Assembly (NCBI GenBank): GCA_964408795.1
Contig: CAYPAW010000041.1
Span: forward strand, 1 to 62,688
Direction of reading: 5' to 3'
DNA: 62,688 nt
Source of the DNA: JABMQB01 sp964408795
GTDB taxonomy: Bacteria > Bacteroidota > Bacteroidia > Bacteroidales > Prolixibacteraceae
Shown here: positions 42,652 through 51,731 of the stretch, piece after piece
Layout: each line of letters starts with the position of its first letter
Position numbering within the stretch: position 1 is the stretch's first letter
Made by a program: the position numbers and the translations under genes
The notes under the pieces: model-generated
Told to the model about the DNA's origin: nothing
What the model saw: the letters and a program-made list of their open reading frames with translations, nothing else
Databases searched by the model: none

Positions 42652-43089
42652 TTATTGGGGGGTGTAGATGGTAAATGTATGGTTATCATGAAAAAAAACG
42701 ATCTTTTTGATCGCAGTCCGGTCCAATGTGCCTTGTGTTTCCGCAGAATCGGACGGAATGGTTTTTTCGGTGGCCACATGCTTTTCTTTTTCATCCTCTT
42801 TCTTTTCCTTGCTTTTCTGCAACCGGGTTTCACCATCAATTCCTGAGAATAGGTCCTCATTTCTATTTTTAACCGGTTGGTTCAACCACATATTCTCCGA
42901 TGTTCCAAAAAGCCAGTTGGCATTTAAATCGGAGTAGGTTGTCAATAATTTGCGGATAAAATCAGCGCTTGGATTGTTCCTTCCGTTCAGGATATGCGAA
43001 AAACTGGATCGTTGTACTCCAATTTTATCTGCAAGCTGTGCCGCTGTAAGCCCGCTTTGTTCCAGGAAAATTTTGATCCGATCTTTCAT
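42652..43089 (-). CDS. XRE-type helix-turn-helix regulator
   Basis: A 145-residue protein with an N-terminal HTH domain at about 1-60: LTAAQLADKIGVQRSSFSHILNGRNNPSADFIRKL shows the two HTH helices and the following turn (in pieces LTAAQLADKIG and SSFSHILNGR). A charged, probably unstructured linker (KSKEKKEDEKEK) leads to a short C-terminal segment with a beta strand (IKKIVFFHDNHTFTIY). No peptidase or sensor domain is visible. It faces a gene-free stretch of about 1.2 kb that holds dyads TACAAATGTA, which are possible operators. The protein reads like the common Bacteroidota XRE proteins that respond to unknown cues. Confidence 0.88.
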   Translation of the reverse strand: MKDRIKIFLEQSGLTAAQLADKIGVQRSSFSHILNGRNNPSADFIRKLLTTYSDLNANWLFGTSENMWLNQPVKNRNEDLFSGIDGETRLQKSKEKKEDEKEKHVATEKTIPSDSAETQGTLDRTAIKKIVFFHDNHTFTIYTPQ

Positions 43090-43313
43090 GGGATTAAAAT
43101 TTGTTTATGATTTTGTATATCTGCCATTTAATGCAATTGATGCCTGCTTAGTTTCCATGGCCATTGGAACTCATCGCGTTCCGATAAACCCGTACCAGCG
43201 TCGTTTCATACGTTTTGCGTTTATCAGGATCATTGGTTATTCGTAGAATTCCCTATGCGTCCGGATTGCCTATAAGTTTTCAATGAAACTCCTCCGGTTT
43301 TTGCTTCAAAACG

Positions 43314-43331
43314 TTATTACAAATGTAATAA
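43314..43331. promoter_or_regulatory. dyad TTATTACA-AA-TGTAATAA, operator-like
   Basis: Perfect 8-bp arms; the core TACAAATGTA has the form TACAnnTGTA used by BlaI/CopY-type repressors. A second core copy is at 43743-43754. The nearest regulator gene is the XRE gene, which is of another type, so the binding protein is unknown. Confidence 0.4.
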
Positions 43332-43742
43332 GCTAATCAGAGAAAAACAATGCATGCATGCAATTAATCCCGATCAATACGAAGATACAATTGTAAACAT
43401 GTCTTGTTTGTTTGTTTCAATGCAATAATTGAATAAATCATTGAATAAGATGAAGATAAAAGTAATTGATTGCTTGTAATGTTATGGTTTAGATAATGTC
43501 ATTGAACACACTGAATAGTAGAGTGATAAAAATCTAAAAAATGCAAAATACAATCCATTGGTTACATAAGTGAAAAAATTCTTAATCTATAACGTTAGAT
43601 TATGTTGTTTTATATACTGATTTTAAGAACTTAAAGATATGATTATAATCGATTATTTTTTATCCTCGCAGTACCCCGATTCAGGGTATAAATGAAGTGC
43701 GAATAGTTTACATTATTGATTTATTTTGCCTTCAGTAGGTAT

Positions 43743-43754
43743 TTACAAATGTAA
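43743..43754. promoter_or_regulatory. second TTACAAATGTAA dyad
   Basis: Repeats the core of the dyad at 43314. It lies between the XRE gene and the metallophosphoesterase gene. Confidence 0.35.
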
Positions 43755-44262
43755 CTATCGCTCTCCTACCCGATTCGTAATAAAGAAAAAAGAAAGAAGA
43801 AAAGAGCCGGGGAATCTCAGATCATATTCCCTGATCTATTGGGACACAAAAAACATTTTGTTTTGCTACAATCAATCAGCCACCGCATAAATAACCGGAA
43901 ATAGTAGTATAACAATCAAGATAACAATGCATTGGACTTTAATTTCTGTTACTTTTAAGATTCATGTTCTATCCGTGTGTCCTTGATTTTCTAACCAATG
44001 GCTTTATCAGTTGGAGAAAACTTCCACAGAGGTATAGGTCGTGGCAACCGCTATTGTTGCTGTGCATGGAAGGTTGATTCGCTTTGTTAACCGGAACAAC
44101 GGAAACGGAAAATAGATCCAGACTAAATAACCGAAGGCTTTGATAATCCATTGAATTATAGGTAGTAATAATTTTCAGATTCAATTCATGCATCCCTTTT
44201 TGCCAGTAGTTTTCCATCTTGTTTTTTCACCGAAAGAGAAATCAGGAAAAGAAAACAATGTG

Positions 44263-44270
44263 TATATTTG
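44263..44270 (+). promoter_or_regulatory. probable -7 box for the metallophosphoesterase gene
   Basis: TATATTTG is an exact TAnnTTTG match, 14 bp before the ATG at 44285. No TTG at the expected -33 distance. The leader would be very short. Confidence 0.45.
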
Positions 44271-44284
44271 AATAATTTAGCGAT

Positions 44285-45484
44285 ATGAGAAGCATTTCTT
44301 TTGAAATAGTGATTGGTTTTCTGCTGATTTATTCCCTCCTTTCCATCCTTGTCTACAAGAATATTTCCGTGTTAACAGCTTTGAAGAGAAGACTGGGGAG
44401 GTTCCTTCGTACTGCCTATATTGCTTCTACCATTCTGGTGGCACTGTTTTTTATCCTTCTGTTTGTTTATCCTGGCAATACACGGCAAGCAGGAACCTAT
44501 ATGTATTATTTTCTTTTCAATGTAGTTCTTACGGCCGATATTCTATGCAAGATGGTTATGGCTGTTTGTTCTCTTCCCTATTGGATTATGCGTCTTTTTC
44601 GTTTTAAAGTCCGCGAGTTTTTAATGGCTGGTATCATTCTTTCAACCGGGATTTTGTTATCCATTTTTTTCGGAGCTTTTATCGGCCGCAACCAGTTGCG
44701 TGTGGTTACGAAAGAGATTTCCTTCAGGGAGTTGCCTGTTTCCTTTGATGGTCTCAGGGTGGTTCATTTATCGGATATTCATCTGGGAAGTATATACACT
44801 CCGGGATTGTTGGAACGCACTGTCACGAAAGTCAATGAGCTATCTCCTGATCTCCTTGTTTTCACGGGGGATCTTGTTAACAATTTCAGCTATGAAACCA
44901 AAGGGTGGGAACCTCTGTTTTCAGCATTCCGGGCAGGGATGGGAAAATATGCTATTCTGGGAAATCATGATTACGGGGATTATTCCGAATGGCAAAACAA
45001 CGATCTCAAGGCTGCCAATTTCCAGGAGGTTACAGAAGCTTATGCCCAATTTGGTTTCAGGCTTCTCCGCAACGAGTCGGCCGACATCGTCAAGGGAGTG
45101 GATACCCTTCGTCTTGTAGGAGTGGAAAACTGGGGGCATCCTCCCTTTCCGCAGTACGCAGACCTGAAAAAAGCTTTGCAGAAGGTGCCGGAGCAACGGT
45201 TTGCGATCCTGATGACCCATGATCCGGCTCACTGGAATAGTCCGGATGTTACGAAGGAAAAAATTGAACTGACTTTATCGGGCCATACACACGGATTGCA
45301 ATGGGGAATCAAACCGGCAGGAATTGAATTCAGTTTGATGGCTCTGATCAACAAATACTGGGGTGGCCTGTATGAAAGAAACGGTTCATTCCTCTACGTA
45401 AACCGGGGAATCGGGACCATTGGACTTGTATTCCGGCTTGATATGGCGGCTGAGATAACGCTGCTCACACTCAGAAGGAAGTAA
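44285..45484 (+). CDS. membrane-anchored metallophosphoesterase
   Basis: A 399-residue protein with four N-terminal membrane helices (about 5-25, 41-62, 75-105, 112-140) and a C-terminal calcineurin-like phosphoesterase domain. The five metal-site motifs are present: HLSDIHLG near 161, FTGDLVNN near 196, ILGNHDYGDY near 222, LMTHDPAHW near 311 and LSGHTHGLQWG near 333. The layout resembles the YaeI/YkuE-type enzymes that act on membrane or lipid phosphoesters, but the substrate is not shown. It converges with the protease gene, with a 14-bp overlap of the two 3' ends. Confidence 0.93.
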   Translation: MRSISFEIVIGFLLIYSLLSILVYKNISVLTALKRRLGRFLRTAYIASTILVALFFILLFVYPGNTRQAGTYMYYFLFNVVLTADILCKMVMAVCSLPYWIMRLFRFKVREFLMAGIILSTGILLSIFFGAFIGRNQLRVVTKEISFRELPVSFDGLRVVHLSDIHLGSIYTPGLLERTVTKVNELSPDLLVFTGDLVNNFSYETKGWEPLFSAFRAGMGKYAILGNHDYGDYSEWQNNDLKAANFQEVTEAYAQFGFRLLRNESADIVKGVDTLRLVGVENWGHPPFPQYADLKKALQKVPEQRFAILMTHDPAHWNSPDVTKEKIELTLSGHTHGLQWGIKPAGIEFSLMALINKYWGGLYERNGSFLYVNRGIGTIGLVFRLDMAAEITLLTLRRK

Positions 45485-48362
45485 AATCCACCGAAAACAA
45501 AAATCCGCTGTAAAAGTTTTTCTCACCGGGCAAATAAGCCATTCTGACTCCCATTTCCACCGGAGCATAAAAACGAAGAAAATGCATGTCTCCTGAAAGC
45601 TCAACCCCATAGGATGAGAGGGAACGGGAGAAATAACCGGTTTTTTCTCCCCGGGTGTATAAATCGCCTTTCTGAGAGGAATAATCGGCAAACAAAGAAG
45701 CTTTTAACCGTTTTAGGTATACCAATCCACCCAGGCTCCAATCGGGGTAAAACAGCGGCAATTTGTAATCAGCAGAGAAACTGTACATAAAGTTGTTTGT
45801 ATGGGTGCTATAACCGCGGGGAATTCTGATGGCATCCGAAAAAACATATCCGTTTCCGATTTTTCGTACCTGCAAACCGTTGTAAAGAACCAGTCCCTGA
45901 TTTTTTGTCATCCCGGGAAAATAACCGATGATCTGCCAGGCTGTCAAATTTCCATATCCGGAAGAGCTTCCCGGAGTATGCCGGTATGACAGTTCGGTAA
46001 TCAACCCGAAATCCGGAACCAGGTCCTGATAGGCTTTTCTGATGATCTGGTGGTAGTAAAGACTGTAAATCAGTGAATGAATGCTCCCCTCAGTAAACCA
46101 GTCGGGAGAGTCGGCAGCATTTCTCCTGGATGTAAGATTGTATTGCACTTCCGGTTGCAGGAGCCTGTAATATTTTCCCCGGGACAGGTTTAAAGGCATC
46201 TTTGCTTGCAGTTCCAGGGTGGTCTCCCCCCAGTGGAATTCCATCCGGGTTGTATCACTCCATTCAATCTCATTCCGCTCGTTGGTATAATGGGTAACCG
46301 ATAGATAATGCGATCTGCGTTTTCCGTTGTTTACCTCCAGACTTAGCAAGGGATACCAGCCTTTCCAGGAAAACTTTCCATAAATTTTTCCGGTTTTTTC
46401 ATGAATATCCCATCGATAGCCTATGGATGTTTCAGCTGTTCCTAATTTATTTTGGGAAAGAAAACTTACTCCGGGACTGAGGTCGTAAGAGTTGACATCA
46501 AAATAACCGGGTAACCAGCTATGAAAATGAAACAGATTTCCCGGTTTGCTGTATTTTTTCGATTCAAATCCATTCCTGGTGATTTCCGAAAAATCGGGGA
46601 TTCCTTTTTCCTGGGATGCCAGTTTATCAGCCAGTGGATAGGTTCCTTTTTTTACTTTTTCCAGGGATTCCCGCTTTGTTTTGTCATCTGTGATTTTTAT
46701 AAGCCTGAAGCCTTCTGATGTATAATCGCTTAGTACCACCTGGTTGTTTTTCCCGGACACAGCCGGAAAGGCCACTCCGAAGCGGGAATTGCAAACCCTG
46801 AAAACCTTCCGGTTGGTGGTATTCAATACGTACAAATCATTTTTGCCTGCATAACTGCTGATAAAGTATACCTCTTCCCCTTTTACTACCGGGTGTTCTA
46901 TTTCCCCCATGTTTTCCGTCAGGATGGTTATTTCTTTCCTGAAAGGATTGACCAGCACAAGTGATTTTCCCCGGTCATTGAGTCTGATCATCACCAGTTC
47001 ATTGTTGGAAATCCATTTAGGAGTGATCAGGTAGGGATTATGGTCGGCTTGATACCGGGTGATGCATTTCCCGGTGGATAGTTGGTATATCGACAGGTAA
47101 TAATTATTGGTTGCATCCACTTCTATCAGTGCGATTCTTTTTTCATCGGGTGAAACATCCGGACTGAATCCCTTATAATGCGGTTTTAACTTTTGTTTTT
47201 CACCTGTTTCCAGATTCAGGATATGGATTAGCGATCTTCCGCTGTGTTCCCATCGGAGATCGGGTAATTGTTCGGACCAGCATAGCCAGGGACCTGATTT
47301 TCCTACCGACTCATTGAAAATGGTCCCGGGTGTTAACAGCTTTTTTTCCCGGCTATCAGGGAAGACATAGGTAAAATGGGGTACTTCGTTGAATGCATCT
47401 TTCAGGGTAAGTACCGTATCGGTTCCAGCCATGAAGTTATACCTGTAGTTAGCTGGTATTTTTACAGGTTTTGTGACCCGGGTAAACGAAGGATTTTCAA
47501 AGGCTTCATCCTTCTGTTGCCACTCCTGCCTTAAACGGTCAAAAACCCTTTCATACAATTTTCTTTGGTTCATTCCGGTCACTTCTTTCACAGCCGATCG
47601 GAAAGGAGTAAAGGAAAAGGGTTTTTCCCCAACCCGGGTTACGGTTTTTTCCCACAGTTCCGGTCCGTAGAGGGAGCGGGCTTCTCCCACGAGATAATAG
47701 CCCATTTTGTAATGATTGGGTACGAGGTCTTTATAGGATCCAAGATAGGCTTTATCAAAGCCATAGATTCCTTTTTGGACAGCTTGTGCCCTGATTTCCA
47801 TCAGAAAAGAAGGCAAACGGCCCCGGCCGGCTTTGCTGAGCGCAGTTTCAGTGACTACGGCATCCCCTTCCAGGAACCAGAAAGGCAGATACGCCCCGGT
47901 AACCAGAGCGGTTCCTTGTTGAGCCAGCAAGAAGGGAATAATCCGCGGAAGACTTTGTGCAACCTTATCCATCTGAACCACATGCCGGAACTCGTGAATA
48001 GCCAGTTGTTCAAGCCAGTCCTGGGAATACATCGACTGATGAGGTATCGTGTACATCTCCACTCTTTTGGGAGCCCAGGCAAGCAGTCCGTTGGATCGTA
48101 CCGTATGCGTATGAAGGATTACCGGAATTTTTCGCGGAACATGATTCAGGGAATAACCCCCGTAAGGGTACACTTCCTCAAGAATACCGGCAATTCTTTG
48201 GGCCGGAACTTCGTAATCACCAGGATAGATAAGCTGGAAATTTTCCGTATTGACCTGCCTCCAACGAATGAACGCAGGATCCTGACCGGTCTGGAAATAC
48301 TGGCCGGCAGAATGCAAACCCCAAAGCAGCAACAGAAAAAGAAATCCTCCTGGTTTGAACAT
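45471..48362 (-). CDS. large exported protein: zinc-protease-like domain, beta-propeller and outer-membrane barrel
   Basis: A 963-residue protein with a signal peptide (about 1-20). An N-terminal gluzincin-like domain has HEFRH (123-127) and a downstream Glu165 in FWFLEGDAV, a pattern of the peptidase MA type. The middle (about 290-590) has repeated propeller-like strands of the TolB type (KRIALIEVDATNNYYLSIYQ, EHPVVKGEEVYFISSYAG, NNQVVLSDYTSEGFRLIKI), and the C-terminal third (about 620-963) has alternating strands ending in LFSVDFTSF, as in an outer-membrane barrel. It would therefore be surface-linked. The substrate is unknown. The 3' end overlaps the metallophosphoesterase gene by 14 bp. 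Confidence 0.8.
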   Translation of the reverse strand: MFKPGGFLFLLLLWGLHSAGQYFQTGQDPAFIRWRQVNTENFQLIYPGDYEVPAQRIAGILEEVYPYGGYSLNHVPRKIPVILHTHTVRSNGLLAWAPKRVEMYTIPHQSMYSQDWLEQLAIHEFRHVVQMDKVAQSLPRIIPFLLAQQGTALVTGAYLPFWFLEGDAVVTETALSKAGRGRLPSFLMEIRAQAVQKGIYGFDKAYLGSYKDLVPNHYKMGYYLVGEARSLYGPELWEKTVTRVGEKPFSFTPFRSAVKEVTGMNQRKLYERVFDRLRQEWQQKDEAFENPSFTRVTKPVKIPANYRYNFMAGTDTVLTLKDAFNEVPHFTYVFPDSREKKLLTPGTIFNESVGKSGPWLCWSEQLPDLRWEHSGRSLIHILNLETGEKQKLKPHYKGFSPDVSPDEKRIALIEVDATNNYYLSIYQLSTGKCITRYQADHNPYLITPKWISNNELVMIRLNDRGKSLVLVNPFRKEITILTENMGEIEHPVVKGEEVYFISSYAGKNDLYVLNTTNRKVFRVCNSRFGVAFPAVSGKNNQVVLSDYTSEGFRLIKITDDKTKRESLEKVKKGTYPLADKLASQEKGIPDFSEITRNGFESKKYSKPGNLFHFHSWLPGYFDVNSYDLSPGVSFLSQNKLGTAETSIGYRWDIHEKTGKIYGKFSWKGWYPLLSLEVNNGKRRSHYLSVTHYTNERNEIEWSDTTRMEFHWGETTLELQAKMPLNLSRGKYYRLLQPEVQYNLTSRRNAADSPDWFTEGSIHSLIYSLYYHQIIRKAYQDLVPDFGLITELSYRHTPGSSSGYGNLTAWQIIGYFPGMTKNQGLVLYNGLQVRKIGNGYVFSDAIRIPRGYSTHTNNFMYSFSADYKLPLFYPDWSLGGLVYLKRLKASLFADYSSQKGDLYTRGEKTGYFSRSLSSYGVELSGDMHFLRFYAPVEMGVRMAYLPGEKNFYSGFLFSVDFTSF

Positions 48363-48449
48363 GCTTCAAAAATGCAAAAATATACTAAATTGCCCAACCT
48401 AAAGAACAAATTCGTAACAGATAAACGAAGCGAAATAAGGAGATACCTC

Positions 48450-49118
48450 TTATTTGACCTCGAAAATAAATCCTACTCCTCTTACAGTATTCAGTTCCAC
48501 GGCGGGTTCATCGCCGATGTATTTTCTCAATCTGCTTATAAATACATCCAGGCTACGACCCATAAAATAGTCGTTTTCACCCCAGAAACGGGTTAGGATT
48601 GTTTCACGCGGAACCAGTTCATTTTTATGATCCATGAGAAAAGATAACAAATCTGCCTCCTTTTTTGTCAGTTGATGAACTTTCCTGGTTGTTTTCAACC
48701 GGAGCATTCCTTTGTCGAGCACCAGGCTTTTTATTTCTGTGATCGGTTGTTCTTCCTTAGCCGATCTGCGCAGAATGTTTTTTATGCGCAAGAGAAGTTC
48801 TTCCACTTCAAAAGGCTTGGTTATATAATCATCGGCTCCCAGTTTTAGTCCGGTCAGTTTATCGGCTTTCTGGTTTTTGGCTGTCAGAAAAATAAAAGGA
48901 ATCTCGCGTCCGGATTTTCTGATCTGGCGGGCCACTTCGAATCCGTCGGGTCCTGGCATCATCACATCGAGGACACACATATCCGGATGGCAGGTTTTGA
49001 TTTTTTCCAGCGCTTTCATTCCATCTTCAGCGAGGTGCACTTCATATCCCCGCATCCGAAGAAACTGGGCCAGCACATTGCCCAGATCGGGATCATCTTC
49101 AGCCAGTACTATTTTCAT
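48450..49118 (-). CDS. OmpR-type response regulator
   Basis: A 222-residue DNA-binding regulator. The receiver domain (1-118) has the acidic pair in LAEDDPD, the phosphorylated Asp51 in CVLDVMMPGPDG, a Thr in FLTAKNQ and the conserved Lys in YITKPF. The C-terminal winged helix (about 130-222) has LTKKEADLLSFLMDHKNELV and the recognition helix in SLDVFISRLRKYI, then NTVRGVGFIFEV. It resembles the RprY regulators of Bacteroides. I start at 49118 (MKIVLAEDD); the open frame reaches 49211 but overlaps the kinase gene. Its start lies inside the 3' end of the kinase gene (20-bp overlap), so the two are co-translated. Confidence 0.96.
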   Translation of the reverse strand: MKIVLAEDDPDLGNVLAQFLRMRGYEVHLAEDGMKALEKIKTCHPDMCVLDVMMPGPDGFEVARQIRKSGREIPFIFLTAKNQKADKLTGLKLGADDYITKPFEVEELLLRIKNILRRSAKEEQPITEIKSLVLDKGMLRLKTTRKVHQLTKKEADLLSFLMDHKNELVPRETILTRFWGENDYFMGRSLDVFISRLRKYIGDEPAVELNTVRGVGFIFEVK

Positions 49119-50499
49119 GTTCTTCTGTTTTAACAGGTATTTCAATGGTAAAGGTACTTCCTTTATCCGGGTTGCTTTCAAGGGTAACCATTCCCTGATG
49201 TGCTTCCACAATTCGCTTTACAAAGTAGAGTCCCAGGCCCAGTCCTTTCACTTTTTTTGGCAGGGATTGACTGCATCGGAAAAACTTGGAGAACACTTCT
49301 TTTTGGTCTTCTTTGGGGATTCCGATTCCGTTGTCCGAGACCTGTATTTTCAGGATTTTGTTTGTTTCAAACACCCGAACCCTGATTTCCGGTTTCCGGG
49401 TACAGTATTTCACGGCATTTGAAAGCAGGTTATTCAAGACACGGGTCATCTGAAAGCGATCCAGATCAACCATTAGTCCGTTGTTTACCCGGAATTCCGT
49501 TTTTAAAACAAGGGAATTTGTGTCCTGGCTCAGCAGGTATGCTTTGGTTACCTCTTCAATGAAAGGGACGATCTCTACCGGTTCTTTGTGAACCGAAAAA
49601 CCGCTTCGTTCCAGGGTACTGATATCGAGTACCTGGTCGATCATCTGGTTCAGGAGACGGTTTTGCCGGTTGATGATCGCCGAAAGCTCTTTTGACCGTT
49701 CCTTGTTGGTCAGGATCTCATCCAGCGTAAGACTCGAACTGGCTACCGCAATGGTGGATAAAGGCGTTTTTAATTCGTGGGTTATGTTGCTGATAAAATC
49801 GGATTTTAAATCCGATAATTTCCGTTGTTTCACCATAGTACGCAAGGTTAAAATATACACTATCAGTACAATACAAACGGTAAATGCCAGAACGGCAAGA
49901 ATAGAACTCATTTCGGTTACAATGGTCCTGACCCGGTTGCTGAAATCCACATAATAGGAAACCTCCATCTCAAAATAATTGTGCTCCTCCCGGAAGGTAT
50001 AGAGGTAGATGTCGTTCTTGTGCACTTTCCCCTGTGTATACATGGGATCCATGCGGAGAGTATCTGAAAAAACAGGATATTCCAGCACAAAATCCCGGAG
50101 ATTGAAACGATGGATCCTGAAGAATCCCTGAATATCCGAATCCAGCTTTTTTTCCTGAAGGTATCTCTTCAGGTAAGAAGTGATCTCTTCCTTATTTGTA
50201 AGAATGGTTTGAACATGCAGAAGAATATCGTGTTTCACCGTATCAGCCTGCAATTGTGTCCCCGGCATCTGAAAGAGCAACCCGGAAGAAAAATCTTCCA
50301 GTTCAGCCGATACATTCTCCAGGAGGTTGATGCCTGCCTGTTCACGGGCCAGGCTGATGGCCTGAATAATGATCTCCTGATAATTTTGAATAAACTCCTT
50401 GTTTTTGAGTTTATAAACTTCAAAAACTACATACACCTGAGCTGCAATCAGGATAAGAATGGCCATAAATGCCAGGGCAATACCGGGCTTTCTGTTCAC
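49099..50499 (-). CDS. sensor histidine kinase
   Basis: A 466-residue kinase with two membrane helices (about 8-27 and 198-220) and a periplasmic sensor region of about 170 residues, with no recognised fold. The HisKA domain has the phosphorylated His241 in SNITHELKTPLSTIA. The ATPase domain shows the N-box (VLNNLLSNAVKYC near 350), G1 (VSDNGIGIPKED near 385), F-box-like and G2 (KGLGLGLYFVKRIVEAH near 420). It pairs with the OmpR-type regulator whose gene overlaps its 3' end. It is divergent from the small exported gene at 50710, whose upstream region has phased TTAACC repeats. Confidence 0.96.
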   Translation of the reverse strand: MNRKPGIALAFMAILILIAAQVYVVFEVYKLKNKEFIQNYQEIIIQAISLAREQAGINLLENVSAELEDFSSGLLFQMPGTQLQADTVKHDILLHVQTILTNKEEITSYLKRYLQEKKLDSDIQGFFRIHRFNLRDFVLEYPVFSDTLRMDPMYTQGKVHKNDIYLYTFREEHNYFEMEVSYYVDFSNRVRTIVTEMSSILAVLAFTVCIVLIVYILTLRTMVKQRKLSDLKSDFISNITHELKTPLSTIAVASSSLTLDEILTNKERSKELSAIINRQNRLLNQMIDQVLDISTLERSGFSVHKEPVEIVPFIEEVTKAYLLSQDTNSLVLKTEFRVNNGLMVDLDRFQMTRVLNNLLSNAVKYCTRKPEIRVRVFETNKILKIQVSDNGIGIPKEDQKEVFSKFFRCSQSLPKKVKGLGLGLYFVKRIVEAHQGMVTLESNPDKGSTFTIEIPVKTEEHENSTG

Positions 50500-50604
50500 T
50501 GGTTAAAATTAAGTAAAACAATTAAGTATCCCCGTAAACTCCATCTGGCAGGCAATACTTTTTCATGCCACAAATTTACAATTATCCGGCGGGGAATGGA
50601 AGGA

Positions 50605-50632
50605 TTAACCTTGCATTAACCGAATGTTAACC
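50605..50632. promoter_or_regulatory. three TTAACC direct repeats phased by 11 bp
   Basis: TTAACC at 50605-50610, 50616-50621 and 50627-50632. The 11-bp spacing puts them on one DNA face, typical for OmpR/PhoB-type regulators. The last repeat ends 21 bp before the -7 box at 50654, so it covers the -33 region. The regulator pair is encoded next door (divergent). Likely target of the neighbouring response regulator, by inference. Confidence 0.55.
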
Positions 50633-50653
50633 AAAGTGTATGGCAAATCGCTG

Positions 50654-50661
50654 TATTTTTG
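50654..50661 (+). promoter_or_regulatory. -7 box of the small exported gene
   Basis: TATTTTTG matches TAnnTTTG, 48 bp before the ATG at 50710. There is no TTG at -33, and the TTAACC repeats sit there instead, as expected for an activator-dependent promoter. Confidence 0.5.
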
Positions 50662-50709
50662 TTTCATAAGCATATCAAACCGTTAAAGTGTATGTAAAAA
50701 GAAAATACG

Positions 50710-51201
50710 ATGAATTACAAAGTTTTACTTATGGTTTTTCTGGTAACGGGATCTGTGATGAACCTGAATGCCCAGACAAGCAAAGAAAAGGAAAAAGAGG
50801 AGGCGAAGAAACAGAAAGAGGGTGAAACGGAAAGCAATTACGGATTATGGCATTATTCCATGTTCAATCCCCGTTCATCGCAAAGGGTATCCCTGAACCT
50901 TTCAAAACATTTCATGGGGGAAACCATTTCTTCAGAAGTTGATTTTGAGGTTGCTGAAGACCAGTCCGATATCAGCATAAGCCTGACCGGATCATGTAAA
51001 AACGGTGAAATTACGGTTACTATAAAATTGCCGAACGGCGACATCTTAAAAAGCCAGAAGATAACGAATGCTGCAGATATCGGATGGTCGGCGGTAATTC
51101 CGATAAAAGAAGAAGAAAGAAAATACGTAGGAACATGGAAACTTGAAATAAAAGCAGAACGTGCAGAAGGACATTATAATCTACATTTAATCAGCAAATA
51201 A
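50710..51201 (+). CDS. small exported protein, possible two-component target
   Basis: A 163-residue protein with a signal peptide (about 1-21, cut near LNAQTS), then a highly charged Lys/Glu helix (SKEKEKEEAKKQKEGETES) and a beta-rich domain of about 110 residues (RVSLNLSKHF, ISISLTGSCKNGEITVTIKL, VGTWKLEIKAERAEGHYNL). The second part resembles small Ig-like periplasmic domains of the DUF3244 sort, without confirmation. The promoter region has three phased TTAACC repeats, and the two-component pair is encoded divergently. A terminator follows 50 bp downstream. Confidence 0.78.
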   Translation: MNYKVLLMVFLVTGSVMNLNAQTSKEKEKEEAKKQKEGETESNYGLWHYSMFNPRSSQRVSLNLSKHFMGETISSEVDFEVAEDQSDISISLTGSCKNGEITVTIKLPNGDILKSQKITNAADIGWSAVIPIKEEERKYVGTWKLEIKAERAEGHYNLHLISK

Positions 51202-51249
51202 AAGAGTTTTTTATCGATTAAAACAATACCAAAGACCACTTTATTCGTA

Positions 51250-51282
51250 AGCGGGGGTTCTGAGAGGGCTCCCGTTTTTTTG
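51250..51282 (+). terminator. rho-independent terminator
   Basis: GC-rich stem CGGGGG / CTCCCG (one mismatch) followed by seven T, 50 bp after the stop codon of the small exported gene. Confidence 0.7.
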
Positions 51283-51526
51283 TATTAACCTACACACAAC
51301 AGGTTCCGGAAATAACCCAGGAACCGGATTATGAAGAGGTGTTGGAAAATCTTTAACCGATTCATTCAATCCACATCTTTACCGTGTTTGGCTGAATTCT
51401 TCGCCACAGGCTTTGGCTTCCGGAGGAAGCTTAAGCAGAGGTACAGGGCGTAGAAAGGGTTTTGTAGCTTCGCAGGATGGTGCGGAGACGGAAGCAGTTA
51501 ATACTTCGGACTTCAGACGAAAAGAG

Positions 51527-51671
51527 TTAGCCCGAATAATTCATGAATTATTCCTGTCTCCGACAGCGACTAAGATTCAGTAAAACTTTCTTCCAAAGTT
51601 TAACTTCATCTAAGTCGGGGTTAACCTGAACTTTATTCATATTTTTTAAAATTTATGAATAGTCCAGGTTA
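51527..51671 (+). repeat. modular intergenic repeat, copy C (full length)
   Basis: Third copy. The palindrome AATAATTCATGAATTATT is perfect, the CTGTC-TCC-GACAG hairpin is kept, and module 2 runs from TTAACCTGAAC to GTCCAGGTTA; the outer arms of module 2 are changed to CCTGA / TCCAGG, so the stem is partly weakened. Confidence 0.9.
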
Positions 51672-51731
51672 AAAACAACATCAACCAAAATGAAACGAGC
51701 ATGATATTTTTAACACGCAAAGAGTATGATT

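Larger units (their letters stand above)
43090..44284. other. long AT-rich gene-free stretch with dyads
   Basis: About 1.2 kb between the XRE gene (minus) and the metallophosphoesterase gene (plus). I see no convincing ORF; a minus-strand frame at 43969-44217 looks random. Dyads present: TTATTACA-AA-TGTAATAA (43314-43331), TTACAAATGTAA (43743-43754), TAATCTA-N6-TAGATTA (about 43584), GATAAAC / GTTTATC (about 43183-43225). No tRNA or clear RNA gene was recognised. Confidence 0.55.

Noticed and set aside
43969..44217. 82-codon minus-strand open frame in the gene-free stretch
   Set aside because: No family pattern, poor composition for this genome, and no promoter or conserved start. Not supported as a gene.
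47565..48596. 343-codon plus-strand open frame opposite the large protease gene
   Set aside because: It is antisense to a well-supported coding region and runs on into the response-regulator gene. The translation is Ser/Phe/Arg-rich without domain pattern.
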